From: Xylona heveae TC161
Taxonomy: Eukaryota; Ascomycota; Xylonomycetes; Xylonales; Xylonaceae
DNA length: 64,000 nt
Reading direction: 5' to 3'
NCBI RefSeq assembly: GCF_001619985.1
Contig: NW_017264194.1
Span: 2,475,511-2,539,510 of the forward strand
The translations under genes were made by a program, and so were the position numbers. Below, one piece after another: positions 1 through 12,028 of the stretch. Position 1 is the stretch's first letter. The number at the start of each line of letters is the position of its first letter. Under the pieces are notes generated by a model. The model saw only the letters and a program-made list of their open reading frames with translations. It had not been told where the DNA came from and ran no database searches.

Positions 1-1323
1 GAGCGAGAAGCAAAATACAAAGAGGCACGGGATCGAATTTTCAAAGGCTTCGAAGGCTCTGAGAGCGGCGAAACGAGCAATGGCAGGGACGACTCAAAAG
101 GTGTCTCTCGATCGAGTTCTGCAGCAGGTAAAAGAAAACCCAGGAAAGCAAGAGAGGCCGCGGACGATGGATTTGAGGCCAGATCGCAGTACAATGTGTA
201 TTATCCTTCCCCATATGGCATGTCGCCGTACCCTGGAAGCAACTCTCGAGGATCCTTTCAGCCACCCTTTGCGGTCTCTTCCCAGGCTCCCGTCAACCCA
301 GCACAGGGAATAATGAGCCCCGCGTATGGTCAAACAACTCCCTCTGATGTTCAGTATCAAAACGCGAACCAGCAATCCTTTTCAGGACTGCCGGCCGCAT
401 CCTTCAATCAGAGTCTTCACCAGACACCTCCGATGGGCTATTCTCAACCGGTTGGTTCTCAGCGGCCACTTCTACCCCAAGCCTCGAACCCACAACAGTA
501 CCCAACGTTCAGTCCGCCATCAATCAACGCATTTCCATCAGGGGACCGGCCGCCATCCCACCACGGCCCACAACCATGGGGTCAATCATACTACCCCAGC
601 GGATTTCAAGCGCAGTCACCTCAATTTTCGCCCCAAAGGCTACCCCACGAAACACCTCCTTTCCCGTCCGGCGCTCCTTCCGGTCCTTGGGGATTTGGAC
701 GCTATAATCCTGGACCATATGGTTCTGGATCTCAGCAAAACCCACAACAACCTCCGCTGCCGCACCATCCTATGCCTGGTAGCTACAACCGCGCGTCCTT
801 TAATCCGCAGACACAGTCCTTCATTCCTGGAAACTCTTTTGCTCCAGGATCACCTGCTGGTATGGACGCTCGTCCATTTCCTGGGAACCCCAATTTCTCT
901 CCCATGAACGTTTTGAGCAACCGCCAGGACGCAATGGGGAACGAGAGACCCAGCTATAATCAGTTCACTGGGCCTAGGTACGGCCCTCAAACTCCGCTTC
1001 AAGGTATCAATGGAATTCCTACGGGGCCCATACAGCATTTTGGCTCCCCTGGAAGCCAGGCGAGGTTCATCAAGCCGCAACAACCTCCCAATTCGATCTC
1101 AAAATGGGGCTCGCCCTCTCATCTTCCATCCAAGCCACCTGTGTCTCAATTCTCAAATTTTATGGACAGTCAGCGCCCGTTTCAAAACCAGCCATACCCT
1201 GGCATGGGACGTGGTGGGCCTAGCCCAAGCATGTCTTATAGTGCACCCAAGCCCTACGGTGCCATGCAACCGATCGGTCCTCTCAACGCTGGCGTGAACT
1301 TGCCACAACAGCCGGGAGCGTGA
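1..1323 (+). CDS. SUZ-domain (R3H-SUZ type) RNA-binding protein, C-terminal part
   Basis: The frame is open from base 1 to the stop at 1321-1323, giving the last 440 residues of a protein that starts outside the window. The first residues, EREAKYKEARDRIFKGFE, match the SUZ motif, which binds RNA and usually follows an R3H domain. The rest is a low-complexity tail very rich in Pro, Gln, Gly, Ser and Tyr with many PQ, SPG and YG steps. This is the layout of fungal R3H-SUZ proteins, taken to act in cytoplasmic mRNA control. The R3H domain itself would lie upstream and cannot be seen. No intron is needed in the visible part. The SUZ assignment is good; any specific function is inference. Confidence 0.75.
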   Translation, partial: EREAKYKEARDRIFKGFEGSESGETSNGRDDSKGVSRSSSAAGKRKPRKAREAADDGFEARSQYNVYYPSPYGMSPYPGSNSRGSFQPPFAVSSQAPVNPAQGIMSPAYGQTTPSDVQYQNANQQSFSGLPAASFNQSLHQTPPMGYSQPVGSQRPLLPQASNPQQYPTFSPPSINAFPSGDRPPSHHGPQPWGQSYYPSGFQAQSPQFSPQRLPHETPPFPSGAPSGPWGFGRYNPGPYGSGSQQNPQQPPLPHHPMPGSYNRASFNPQTQSFIPGNSFAPGSPAGMDARPFPGNPNFSPMNVLSNRQDAMGNERPSYNQFTGPRYGPQTPLQGINGIPTGPIQHFGSPGSQARFIKPQQPPNSISKWGSPSHLPSKPPVSQFSNFMDSQRPFQNQPYPGMGRGGPSPSMSYSAPKPYGAMQPIGPLNAGVNLPQQPGA

Positions 1324-1985
1324 AGTAAACATGGGCAAGGACATAGAGGACGCTTCCCTCACGAAAAAAAATCATCTTTGAACGCTTTTTCTAATAAGTC
1401 AGTATCAGAGCGCCTTACAAGCGGCTCATCTTGCATGTTGTGGACGGCGCGAACCTTTCCTCATTTTCTGAATTCTTTTGATACTTGCATTACGCCTCTT
1501 GTCATGTTGTAAGCCTCAAGCGCTGTTCGACAGCACACTGCGTGTTCTTTTCTCATATTAGATGCAATATGCGGCATTGACCTCGGTGCCTGAGGACTTG
1601 AAAATGGGACAGTTACAAGTTATTTGACAATAACCAAAATCAAATATGTTTATATTTTCAGTTGTTAAGACCTGTTGTAATACATGTGACTTTTGATTTT
1701 CCCTATAGTCTACCTGATAAATTCGTCAACGGTTGTACACCATTTCCCAGGGTATTCAAGATTCAGGCTGCATTTTAGCAAGGGTTGGTATCAATGCCAT
1801 TGTGAAATATGTCAAACATATACTTGAGTAGAAATAGATTATGCATATTCGTTATACATTGAGCATGACGTCTCTTATTCAACAATAAATGCAATGCAGT
1901 GTAAGCGCATTTTAACTGTCTTCCCCGGTATTGTTTTGAAAATCCCCCCCCTTACAAGATGCACGGCAACAGGGAACTCAAGAAG
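1324..1985. other. Intergenic, convergent 3' ends
   Basis: About 660 bases between the stop of the SUZ gene and the stop of the p24 gene on the other strand. It is AT-rich with no open frame of note and holds the 3' untranslated regions of both genes. I see nothing else in it. Confidence 0.6.
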
Positions 1986-2875
1986 TTAAGTGAGCTTCTG
2001 TTTGATAAAGAAGGCTCGCAGATGAGATAATTGCCACGCGCAGGTAACGCCCAGAACAGCAAGCTGAATCAGTGTCCATCGAACGACTCGCGCATTAGTG
2101 GATTCAGATTGGTCACGGAATTCCGCTTCTCGTTCCTGAAACACAAAATCTGTCAGCTCGGACGTCCTCGTAGAGGGTTTCAGAGTATGCTTTTGGGAGG
2201 CATTGAAATCACAACGTCAGAGACATAGGCCTGATATTAAACTTACCCTTTGGAACACTTGCTCGCGTCTAATATCCTGGAGGCGACCATTGAGATCCTT
2301 CACTTTCTGCACAATGTCATCCATCTTGCCCTTGTCTGTGCTCTCAATAGCGCTCGTAGCACCAATGGCCATATCCAGTGTTAATTTAATTCCTCCATTG
2401 GGCGAGCCACCTGTCAGCCAACCCGCTCGCGAGCCAGCGCCAGAAGGAGTGAAACAGATCCTGTGCTCGCCCGAGTCGGCTGCGCTGAAGGTAAAGCGTC
2501 CTTTGGCAGAGCTTCGCTGAGAAACTACACGGTGGTCATTGTCAAAGACCTCGTCGACGGAAATGTGTAGGCCGAGATTCGGGTCATCCTCAAAGCGCCG
2601 TGATTGATCGTTGTAAGCTTCAGCAGTGAAGTGGCCTGTATTTATAAAGCAATTAGCACGTGCAACAGTACTAAAATTACTGGGATAAAGCCCCCATGAG
2701 ACAATTGCGACGCACCGACAACGAGGGTATCCTTGGGCAGCTCTTCAAAGAAGCACTTTGGTTGCGTGCCATCAAGATAGAAATACAGCGCGTTGGCGGG
2801 CAGGATCAATGACGTGACTGCCAGAGCAGTGAGAGCTGACGCCACCTTTGGCACTTGAAACCGTAACCGCACCAT
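1986..2875 (-). CDS. p24 family (emp24/gp25L) ER-Golgi cargo receptor, alpha/Erp type
   Basis: Three exons, complement(1986-2135, 2247-2635, 2716-2875), give 232 residues. An N-terminal signal peptide ends near LPANA. The mature part starts ALYFYLDG and continues [15 protein letters not shown], the hallmark of the Erp1/Erp5/TMED9-like alpha p24 group. A GOLD domain with two Cys follows (KCF and HRICF), then a coiled-coil stretch ([18 protein letters not shown]). A membrane segment and the short cytosolic tail FFIKQKLT close the protein. The FF pair is the usual COPII signal and the lysines resemble a COPI signal. p24 proteins cycle between ER and Golgi and sort cargo, including GPI-anchored proteins. 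The gene shares a promoter region of about 350 bp with SWC4. Family is certain; the exact paralogue is not. Confidence 0.93.
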
Positions 2876-3228
2876 TCTGCTGGTCGAGCGAAACGAACTT
2901 GAGCGGAAATAACACGAAAAAAGGACACTCAGCTGGCGGTGATTTAAGGTAAACGCGGCTGTTTAGTTACGCCAGCTTGGGAGTTGCTACTCCAGGGGTC
3001 ACCCGGCTGCTGTGCACGGACCACTCAGTCCGGGGCAGGTCACGTGGGCCTTCACTTCCGTGATCTGAATTGCGGCGCGTTCGGAGAAGGAAGCAGTCGA
3101 CATTCATCTTATTCATTCATTACACTTTATCCTTGGAGTCTTTAAGGACAGACTGAAGGAAGTTTGGAGCGACTCTCAGTGGCCCTTTTCGCTGCAATCA
3201 TCGTGGATTGTCAAGACATACTATCACG
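2876..3228. promoter_or_regulatory. Divergent promoter region, p24 / SWC4
   Basis: These 353 bases separate the two start codons and must hold both promoters. A palindromic CACGTG E-box core lies at 3041-3046, in the context TCACGTGGG. Such sites bind bHLH factors of the Cbf1 or USF type in fungi. No TATA box is obvious. Function of the E-box is inference. Confidence 0.4.
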
Positions 3229-5234
3229 ATGAGTTCTGCAGACGTTCGTGATATGCTGGACCTCCCAGCCGATGGGGGACTCCCGAGGCCCGCAAAGAAG
3301 CAAAAGACTGTAGAGAAGCGACCTGGTACGCGAACAAAATACTCATTAGGTAAATTGTGATGCTGATGGGTATATAGAGGGTATCACTCGAGAACTGTTT
3401 GCTTTGCTCGGCGAGCGAGCCCCTCCAGTTGCGATCACAGACCATGTCAAGTTCAAGGACCGGCCGAAGCGATCTCATAGAGCCCAACCTTGGTAGGGAC
3501 TCTCTGCGTGTATTGCAAAATCTGTGGAATGCTGACTCCATTTATCTCAGGGAGTGGACGCCTTTTACAAATCCTGCTAGAACCGACGGACTCGTGCTGC
3601 ATCATTGGAGGAAACGAAAAGAATCTCCTGCTCAGCCCACAACCGGAAATGCGACCGCAGATGGAGCCGGAGAAGCGCCACAGGATGAACAGGCTGCGAC
3701 TGGACCGAAAACTGAGACCGATTACTACTACTCCAAGTTCAATGTTAAAGTCAACGGGCCAGATTACACCGACGAACAATATCACATGTATTTACGGAGC
3801 GATGAATGGTCAAAAGAAGAAACCGACTACCTCGTCAATTTATGCATCGAATACGACCTGAGATGGATTGTCATAGCAGATCGATACGACTTCCAGCCTG
3901 TTACAAAAGAGGAACAAAAGGACGGCGAGGCAAGCGCGCTGATACCGGCGCCCAAAAAAAGAACAATGGAAGACATGAAATTGCGATATTATGAGGTTGC
4001 GGCCAAGATGCTTGCCATTCATCGGCCAATAAATACCATGTCGACAGCCGAATTCGAGCTACATGAGACCATGTCCAAATTCAACGCCGTACAGGAAACG
4101 CAGCGGAAACAGCTCGCCAATGCACTTCTCTCTCGCTCGCCGGAAGAGATTAAGGAGGAGGAGATTCTCTTGGGAGAGTTACGGCGCATCGTCAGCAGGG
4201 AAGAGAGACTCCTCGCTGAACGTAAGGAGCTCTTTGCTCGTTTGGAATCTCCACAGAGCAACGGCAATACGCAACAGTACCAGTCCAGCCAGGGACTCGG
4301 GCAACTTATGCAGACCCTTCTCGCAGCAGACAAAAATAAGAAGCGCAGGACGCTTGTCGGACCCAGCGAAAGCGGCACCAGTCCCGCTACTGGCACGGCG
4401 GCGAACACGCCATCTGGCCAAAAAGAAGGCCGCGAAGGAGGTCGCGACTCCGTTAGCGGCACCGCAAGCACAGTCAACAAGAAAGGCGCTGCGGCTGCGG
4501 CAGCCGCAGCAGCAGCTGTATCCACGCCACCGGAAAGAAAACCACTCACCAAGCTTGAAGAGATCCGATATGGTGTTTCGCATCATGATCGGCTCACGTC
4601 CGGTGTGCAATTCCGACATGACCGCGTCAACAAGCTCGGACAAGCCAAATCAAATGCGCAGGCAGCCAAGATCGCCGGCGCGCTTAACGAGCTTCAGATT
4701 CCTCCGAGACTCGTTATGCCCACCGCCGCTGTTTGCGGAGAGTACGAGCGACTCATCCAAAACATCCACACATTGCTTGACGTACGGAAGCTCTCCGAAA
4801 AAATTGAAGCAGAAATCAAGGTTGCGAATGCGCAGAAGGAAGAACGAGAACGCAAAGAGCGGGCAGAGCGAGGCGAGCCAGAACCTCCACCGGCCGCCGA
4901 AGCTCCTGCTGCTCCTACTGCGGCGTCCGAAAAGAGCGCCGCTCCTCCCTCCTCGGCCAACGAAGCATCAGAACCTGTGCCAAAGACGGAAGACACAGAT
5001 ACTTCTGCAATCGCTGCAGCTCCTGAAGCCCCGGCCAGCGCCACTGAACCCGCTCAAGCACCCGCTCAAGCACCCGCTCCAACGGGAAGCGGTGGTGCCG
5101 GTCCCGCTGACCAGGATAAGAAAGCGGACGAGAACCCAGAAGATGCTGGAGGGGCAGGAACAGGCGGGCATAAGCGAAGTGCGAGTGTCATGAGCGCTGG
5201 TAGCAACAAAAGTAGTAAGCGCCAGAAAAGGTGA
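3229..5234 (+). CDS. SWC4: Swc4/DMAP1 subunit of SWR1 and NuA4 chromatin complexes
   Basis: Exons 3229-3325, 3378-3492 and 3551-5234 join in frame to 631 residues. The start MSSADVRDMLDLP and the next exon GITRELFALLGERAPP are typical of Swc4/Eaf2. The PWEWTPFTNPAR motif is formed exactly across intron 2. A SANT/Myb-like domain lies near residues 150-190 (SDEWSKEETDYLVNLC, RWIVIADRY), and an acidic helical stretch follows. A run of Ala lies near genomic 4489. The last 130 residues are an Ala/Pro/Glu-rich low-complexity tail. Swc4 is shared by SWR1, which deposits H2A.Z, and by the NuA4 acetyltransferase, and is essential in yeast. The Ala-rich tail produces long overlapping frames on both strands, which I treat as shadows. 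Confidence 0.95.
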
Positions 5235-7537
5235 TCATTTTCAGGATTGAGGCATAAGTCTAGCAGGAGTTAAGATGACAGGGTTATGGAGTTTGGTATG
5301 GGTTACGGCTAATATCATGACCTTTTAATTTGATTGCAGCACAATTTAATGGATATATTTTATACTCAGAATCCAATTCATATATTTTGTTAATACTTGA
5401 TCAGAGTGCCAACTGTTGAGAACGTGAGAATTTGGACTTTAATTTGTCACCTTAGAGTGTCTACCTTCCTAGCTATTAAGATATTATTTCTGAGCGCGCC
5501 CGAGTCTTTCTCCTGAATAAAGAACCAGTCGACGCAATTGAACAAACGTTGAACAGCTCGAGCGTGGGGAGGGATGGTGCTAACTCATATATCAGGGCTG
5601 TATATCTCACCGAAGCGCTTTTCGAGCGTCTTCCACATCTTTTTGGCAATCAATAAGGTCTGGATGATCTAGCTTGTGTCTTGACTCTTGATCTACTAGT
5701 AGTAGCAAAGCACTGCCTAGAATTCTGGAGGAAGGCAATGCTTCAACAAGTCTTTTTGTACATAGACTATGAACATGGAACTGCTTTGCTGAGCTTCGTA
5801 GTTTTAAAACCAAATCTATGTTGGAAATTGGAATTGAGTCATGTCCAATGCATTGATCAAAATTCTGTTGAGTATCAAGTAGCTGTTGGTTCAGCCTGTT
5901 GAGCTGATCGAGCTGATTTCGCCCCAGCTGCTGTAGCTGATGGTGCATATCACGGCGATGTTTCTCCAAGGCGTTGATTTCTCTGTCAGCCTTTGCCTTT
6001 TAGATATTCAAATCTAAAGCTGTTTTCACAGGCGGGAAATCTCTCGTTGTTGGAATATTCTCCCTATTTAACTTGGTCCAAATGGAGCAAATATCTTGAG
6101 ATGCAGCAAGCCACGAGCCATGAGCCACGAGCGGACAAAGAGGTGATTTGGGCTAATCCATCCTGTTGAAGTCATCAGGTCCGAACAGAGTAGATCCAGG
6201 ATGGAGCTACGGAGGAATGTTACAGTGGGTGAGAAGAGAATGTAAAGAACAACTCTGTACTGCGTTTTTCTGGTCCCCTCAGTATTTCATACATGGGCGT
6301 GAGATTCCCTAAGAAAATCCGGCATGTCGTCAGGAACGGCGAGAACCCCAGGTTACCACTAAACCACGGGGCCTTTTCCGTTCAGAATGAATGTTGAAAG
6401 GGTTATCAAATGGATAATTGTAAACAGTTTAAGAGATGTAGGAGGAAGATGATTCCCAGGAGTTGAGTAAAGTGTTCAATCTTGTACCTTTGGAATGATG
6501 GACATAGAAAACGAGCCTCTCGAAGAGCTTAATGTTCTTGTGAATCGAGGCAGCTAATGATAGCAGAATATTGAGCTTGGGAAACAGTATTTTTAAAAGA
6601 TAACTTGAGTTTGTCTTGCAATTCTTTTGTTTTGTGCATGTCGATATACCTCGACTGTCTTTCCATAATAGTCATTTGGGAGAAAGTAGATTCGAGAGTA
6701 TAACAAATTGTGATAAAATGATCAGACTGAAGCAGGCCACGCGGCAGGCCCCAGTACAAGCGGAATATCTGGCGTCGTAATACATAAGTCATGATTTGAC
6801 CGAACGGGGATCCAGCTCCCTGTGCCAGAGCTTCACTAAATCCTCCTCGTTCTCGAACGCTATGATGGGATCGTGTGGATTCTCGCTGTCCGTGACGTGT
6901 AGTACCTCCACGGCGCCCCAGGCGGCCCGTAAAACTGGGAGCGTCACAGATAAATCTTATATCAAGCGCAGCTGCTTAGTTCAAATATTCTCTGCTTAGT
7001 TGTGGTAAAGAAAAGTTTTAAATGAATCTTTTCTTCAGGTTAGTTGTTTGATAATTGTGATACCAAAGTCTTTTTTCGGGAGAATCAAATACAGCAAGAT
7101 AGTCTTCAAAGAGGCCCCGTTGAAATTTTGTCTCAAGGGTGAAATAGCTAGATTGGTTGGCGCAAATCAATTGAGGAGAATGATCCGGCATGATGAATTG
7201 ATGATTGAGTCAGCAAATTTGCAGAGCTTTTGTTGACCAGTCAAAAAGGTCGTAAGTAGACACAGGCTCCCAGATCCTGATCGCAGCTAATGTCACGGCG
7301 AACGGCAGAGCAAAGACAGAAAGCCGAGAAGAGTGGCAAGCCGTGAGTGTCCGTCACCTCGCTGGAAGGCTCCGAACATCTTCTGAGTCCACTAGTCTTG
7401 GGCATAGCCTTGTTCGAAGAGTCCGGATAGTGCGAGACTGCTTAGCTCTGTATTCATCTGATGTTGGATGAGAATCACTACTTTCTATTTTTCCCTGTCA
7501 ATTCAGCGGATTCCTCTGAAGCTTGATTGTTTCTATC

Positions 7538-8053
7538 TTACGCATGGCATGTCGTAATACGTACGTTCCGTATTCCATGTTCCACCGGGTAGAAAGAGCC
7601 GCCATTCTTCAGCAGCCGACTGAAATATTTGAGTAACATGACGCCCGGCTGAAAGACGCAGCCAAAACACATACCAGGAGCCAGAGAAAACCTCCGAACA
7701 CACCGCTCATACCAACCATCGTCCGGCAACTCCTTCAAGTGTACCTCGGAATATAGCCGGTCACCAGCCTTTTCTCTGCTGCAGAGACGTATCTTACTCT
7801 GAGCCGTGGAAAACACTTCTAAAAATTTGTGGTACTCGGGGGGTAATTTGGTGGCAGGTTCAATCTCCTCCTTTGGCTTCAAAGCTTCTTCAATATCTCT
7901 CATTGAGATCATGAACAGCTCACAATCTTTTCTCTGGGCTAGTCTGGCAAATGGAGCTGATCTGAAGAGATTGACTTGCAACAGGAGGCCTGCAGGTGGT
8001 GTCGATGGTGGTGAGGTTATAGGCGTGGGTGGAAGGTATATCCGATTTACCAA
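7538..8053 (-). mobile_element. Ty3/gypsy LTR retrotransposon fragment (pol, protease-RT spacer)
   Basis: The minus strand reads VNLFRSAPFARLAQR, then ISMRDIEEALKPK and KLPPEYHKFLEVFS. This is the conserved stretch between protease and reverse transcriptase in fungal Ty3/gypsy polyproteins. Only this short piece is recognisable: no gag, reverse transcriptase core, RNase H or integrase is seen nearby, and I could not identify flanking LTRs. It is a broken, much shortened fossil, probably old, since the surrounding sequence no longer resembles an element. Confidence 0.75.
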
Positions 8054-11000
8054 AGGTTTATATCAAGCATGTTAAATAATTTAGAGGCTGTCCGGTACTC
8101 TTCACACTGTATGGTTCCGTTGATGCTGTTGACAATGTCAAAAAATGGCTCGGAGGTTGGATTATGTATTGATAGTAGTTGGAATTAAGCAACAGTATCG
8201 TGATGAACACCCCAGGGGCCCAGCCAAAGGGTCATCCAGACCCCCGGGTTATTGACTAGGGATTCGGTTCGTAGTCGTCGCGTCTGCTGGTAGTTCTGAG
8301 GTTTCCGTTATTGTCAAGCATGGGTGACGGGAGTTCGGAAGTATTCCCCATTAGTTCTTCTTGGAAGTGAGAGCAAGGAGAAGAAATTCTTTTCTTTTCA
8401 TATGAACTCAGGACGATTGGAACTTGGAGATGTTTTAGAACTCAACATTTCTTTGTTATCAAACTCACCACATTGAATGCTATGCTTTTTGATGCTGAGA
8501 GGCAAATACCTTGAAAACCTGACAGTCAATTTGTTTATTTACCCATGACTTCATCAAAGTATTGATATCATATAATACCTTCACTGCCCATATTTTGCAA
8601 AGATGAGCCATGGACAAAAGGCACGGGTATCTGTCAATCGAGACTGTTATATGTCATTTTTCTCTACCATGGTCCATGGCAGCCACGAAAAGTAGACTTG
8701 CCCCCTTGTAAACCTCTAAGATGTATGACAGGCGGTCTTGGAGCACACTAGTACTTTCGAGCCACAGGGCGACAAGCATGGAGCGTGGCTCTTACAAAGA
8801 GAGGAGAGCATGCTTGCATTTCCTATACGGGCCTTTTCAAGAGCAGCAAGTTCTGTCTTGTTGTCTTCTTTTCTGTCTCTATAATCCTGGGCATCACTTC
8901 CAGGTCTGGATGTGTGACTGCTTTGTTCAAACAGTCTGTACAAGAAAAAGACCTTGGTGTAAAGTAACAGCTCTCTTCTAAGCTTGTCTGCGAGACCATC
9001 AGCACTAAGTTACTGCATTGCGTCCGTGCCAATACAGTTGTTCATCTGGATATATTCAATTGGTATTAGGAATGCTTTCAATATTGGACTCAGTAGAAGG
9101 TTCCCTTTTGAAATTTTGGCATGAAACCACTGCTCTTAGCGACGTGACGATGCCTTATGGTTTGTGAGAGAGGATGTTGATGTTGGTTTTTGATTTCCAA
9201 AGGCCTTCTCCCGGACTTCTTTAATGATTTACTGCGAGATTTGTTGAACTATCTTCTTCCCCCCTTTTCATGGAGTTCGCTGACCGGCAGACAGTTTTCA
9301 CGGTACCAGTAGAAATAAAGGTCAATCATTCTAAGATGCTTCGTACTATCATCCAGGCAACCGTTGTATTGAGTTGCTGTTTTTCTTTTCTGAATTTTGC
9401 GTGGGAGTTCAAATCGTTCGTTGTCCAGGCCTCAGAGTTGCTCTTCCCAATGTATCAAGCCGAAGGGCTCGTGACTGGTGAAAGCTTCTCCTTTTCGAGT
9501 CAATATCAAGGTTGATGTGCACACTACCCTCCTGTTATGGCACATCTGGCCAAACGTGGCTGTGTGCGCCGATTCCACAGCGCCTATAAACTGATCAGAA
9601 ATAATTTCTGGACTAGATTAAAAAGGCATTTCCTTTGTTTCCGCGTTCGTTCTTGTCATCGCTAATTCCTTGATACCTTGATCAAGAACATAGATAGATC
9701 AAGATGATTAGGAGGAAATTGGTAAACTCTATCACCGGTGCCCTCTAGTATATATCAGAGACCCTGCCTTGGGTGAATTTTAACTTTTCTATACCAGACA
9801 GTAAAAGGGTCGCCAACCACGATTAATGCGAGAGAACAGGACTGGGAAAGAGCACAACGACCATCCCCGTTCATCGACACACGGTCTGTCCGTCGGCTTT
9901 TTCAGCCATCCACTGCCGTCTCTGTATTATTTCAGAATATAGCAAAGTGGTCTCTGTCGAATGGAGACTCGTTATGATATCCTCGTTCCGAAACTTGGAA
10001 ATATCCTCAATTTGCTGCTCCATATGTTTCATATTCAAACTGAAAGCCCAAGGTTTGAAGTCGGGTCAGCTTAAAATGGTCAGTATATTTGGTCCCTATG
10101 GGCCGATCAATTACCCTTCGACCTTACAGTTGTTGGCACTAAGCCCAAAACTCAAAGGAGAACAGCTTGCAACTTGTAATCAAATCGTCACCAAGCAACC
10201 CAAGCAGGTTGGACCAGCATGAGTGGCCGATTGAAGAATCAGCCACAGAGACGTCTTTGGGAATATTGGCTCCCAGAGAAATTAGTCTATTGTTATTGAC
10301 TATTGAAAAGCTCAAAACAAAAGGCAAAATAGACGTCTTGAGGCTGGCTCCAGCTGCTACTTCTGCGGTGCTGGGCTGTCCGTGTCAGAGTAATCAATCT
10401 CTAGAGCATCTGCATCCTGCTCCAGTTTTATTCTAGTCTTGAGAGACGACAAATCGAAGCTTTAAAATGTTTTTGTAGCCGCGAGATGCAGGGATATCTA
10501 GTCCCACATAATTGAAGATAGGTTTCTGTTGCGCTTCAACCCTTGGGCCCCTTTTTCTCTATCGACAACTAATCCCCCCATACCGTTGAGTAAGTGGAAT
10601 TCAGAAAGTGGACATACTCTGACGAGAGATTTGGCCGTTAAAGCATCAAGCGCCATTCGAATATATTATCGGGTTTAGAAACAATTTTTTTGGGCGTGTC
10701 GAGCAAGTTTCTTGATCCAAATTCTGAGAACTAGGATAAGATTCTTGAGAGTCAAAGTTTCCAAATGTTAGTACATCAATCTTGAGTTAGTAAAGACAGA
10801 AGGGATTGCGGAGAGCCAATTGGATGAGCATATGAAGCATATCGTGTTGTGGATGGTCATCATTTCGACCAGCAGTGAACCATGCGAAATATCTCTGCTC
10901 AGTCGAGCCCGCTTTGCGGGCGGGACTTGCTCTTATTCTTGCCCTTCGTTGGACTCCTCGAGATTTGCTGGCGCATTGTGGTCCTTGTCTTTGTTGTGAT

Positions 11001-11112
11001 TCAGCTTCTCCACTTCGACTGCACAATCAATGAGTCGTTCTTTCGAAATTTGCAGGTTCAATAGCTCTTTGACACTGTCTCGTTCCGTGGCATCTGTAAT
11101 TTCAGAAAGACT

Positions 11113-11229
11113 TTCGAGTATTGAAATTGCAGAAAGTCACCACAACACTGGAAGGACAAGGCCCATGAGCCAGAAAATATATATATATATATATATATAT
11201 GACTTTCTGCAAGTTCAATACTCATCGAA
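11113..11229. repeat. Inverted repeat flanking an (AT)12 tract
   Basis: The left arm 11113-11138 and the right arm 11201-11229 are reverse complements. They match over a core of about 23 bases with one mismatch, and further outward with a 2-3 base offset. The 62-base loop holds the (AT)12 tract at 11177-11200. Transcribed RNA would fold into a long hairpin. It may be a small foldback element or a chance duplication of a short segment; no open frame is involved. Confidence 0.7.
11177..11200. repeat. (AT)12 microsatellite
   Basis: Twenty-four bases of perfect AT dinucleotide, directly next to the right arm of the inverted repeat. Confidence 0.95.
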
Positions 11230-12028
11230 TGGACTTTTTTGCCTATAATGACTTTTTTTTTTTGCCAGCCATCCTTCCTATTCGTTTACTTTTCGTACTC
11301 GTTACCTCGGCCTCATGGTTCAAGTGCAAAGATGTCAGATCAACTGGGGGGAGGAGAGTGCTGCGTGCACATATACCTCTAGCCGCGACCTAGTATGGGG
11401 TATGGAAGGCTGCTCAGAAGATTTGACATAAGCCGGTAGCTGGAGAACACTCTAGATTGAGGTGCCTGGGGCCAAGGCTTGTTATGCAGAAATATCAAGG
11501 ACTGTAAGAAAATATTGACCAGTAAATATTTGGATAAATCACGTTGTATAAATCGCAAGCAGAGAAGTAAGGTGTTTCAAATTGATTAGACGCTAAGAGC
11601 AGCAGATGACCATTCGCGAGATCAGCTACCTCGCAGAGAAGGAGAAGAAAAAAGAGAACGTTCAGGAGTGGGAGGCAGCACGAGTTTAAATAAGATCAGG
11701 CTGGAAGGAAAGAAGGAAAGTGACTTTGAGGGGGGAATGAACAACGCTGCCGTAACTGCGAAAGGGAAGGAGAGCTGTGAATTCCTATCACGCAAACAAA
11801 GTAAATATGTGGCAAACCTTTCCTTGCAAGTTTTGAGTGACGTGTTGAAAAGATGGACGCAAAATAAGATAGGGAAGGGAACAGGTAGGAATTAATATAG
11901 ATTGAAAAGTAAATTAGACCACATGAAGCATGAATTTTTGGTAATTGCTGCAGCTAAACAGAAAAATAACGACGACATCAAACTATAGCCGTTCTTGAAG
12001 ACAAGATGCCGGTTCGAGGAAACAAGAG

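Larger units (their letters stand above)
5235..12028. other. Gene-poor accessory stretch with relic-like coding islands
   Basis: Almost 6.8 kb without a gene I can model. Several minus-strand islands of about 100-250 bases read like protein but belong to no family I recognise: near 5.6-5.97 kb (Gln-rich coiled-coil type), 6.79-7.37 kb (contains AWGAVEVLHVTDSENP), 9.2-9.5 kb, 9.85-10.07 kb (contains QIEDISKFRNEDII) and 10.37-10.46 kb. None gives a complete gene from start to stop. With the Ty3/gypsy fragment inside the same stretch, the simplest reading is decayed genes or element remains; a diverged multi-exon gene is the alternative. Confidence 0.45.

Noticed and set aside
4063-5193. Long plus-strand and minus-strand frames over the SWC4 tail
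   Set aside because: They are shadows of the Ala/Pro-rich SWC4 coding sequence, with Ser/Arg/Leu-rich composition and no domain.
6320-6370. tRNA- or SINE-like box A (TGGTTTAGTGG) on the minus strand
   Set aside because: The box B-like sequence lies far too close and no cloverleaf with a plausible anticodon arm can be drawn; no second copy was noticed.
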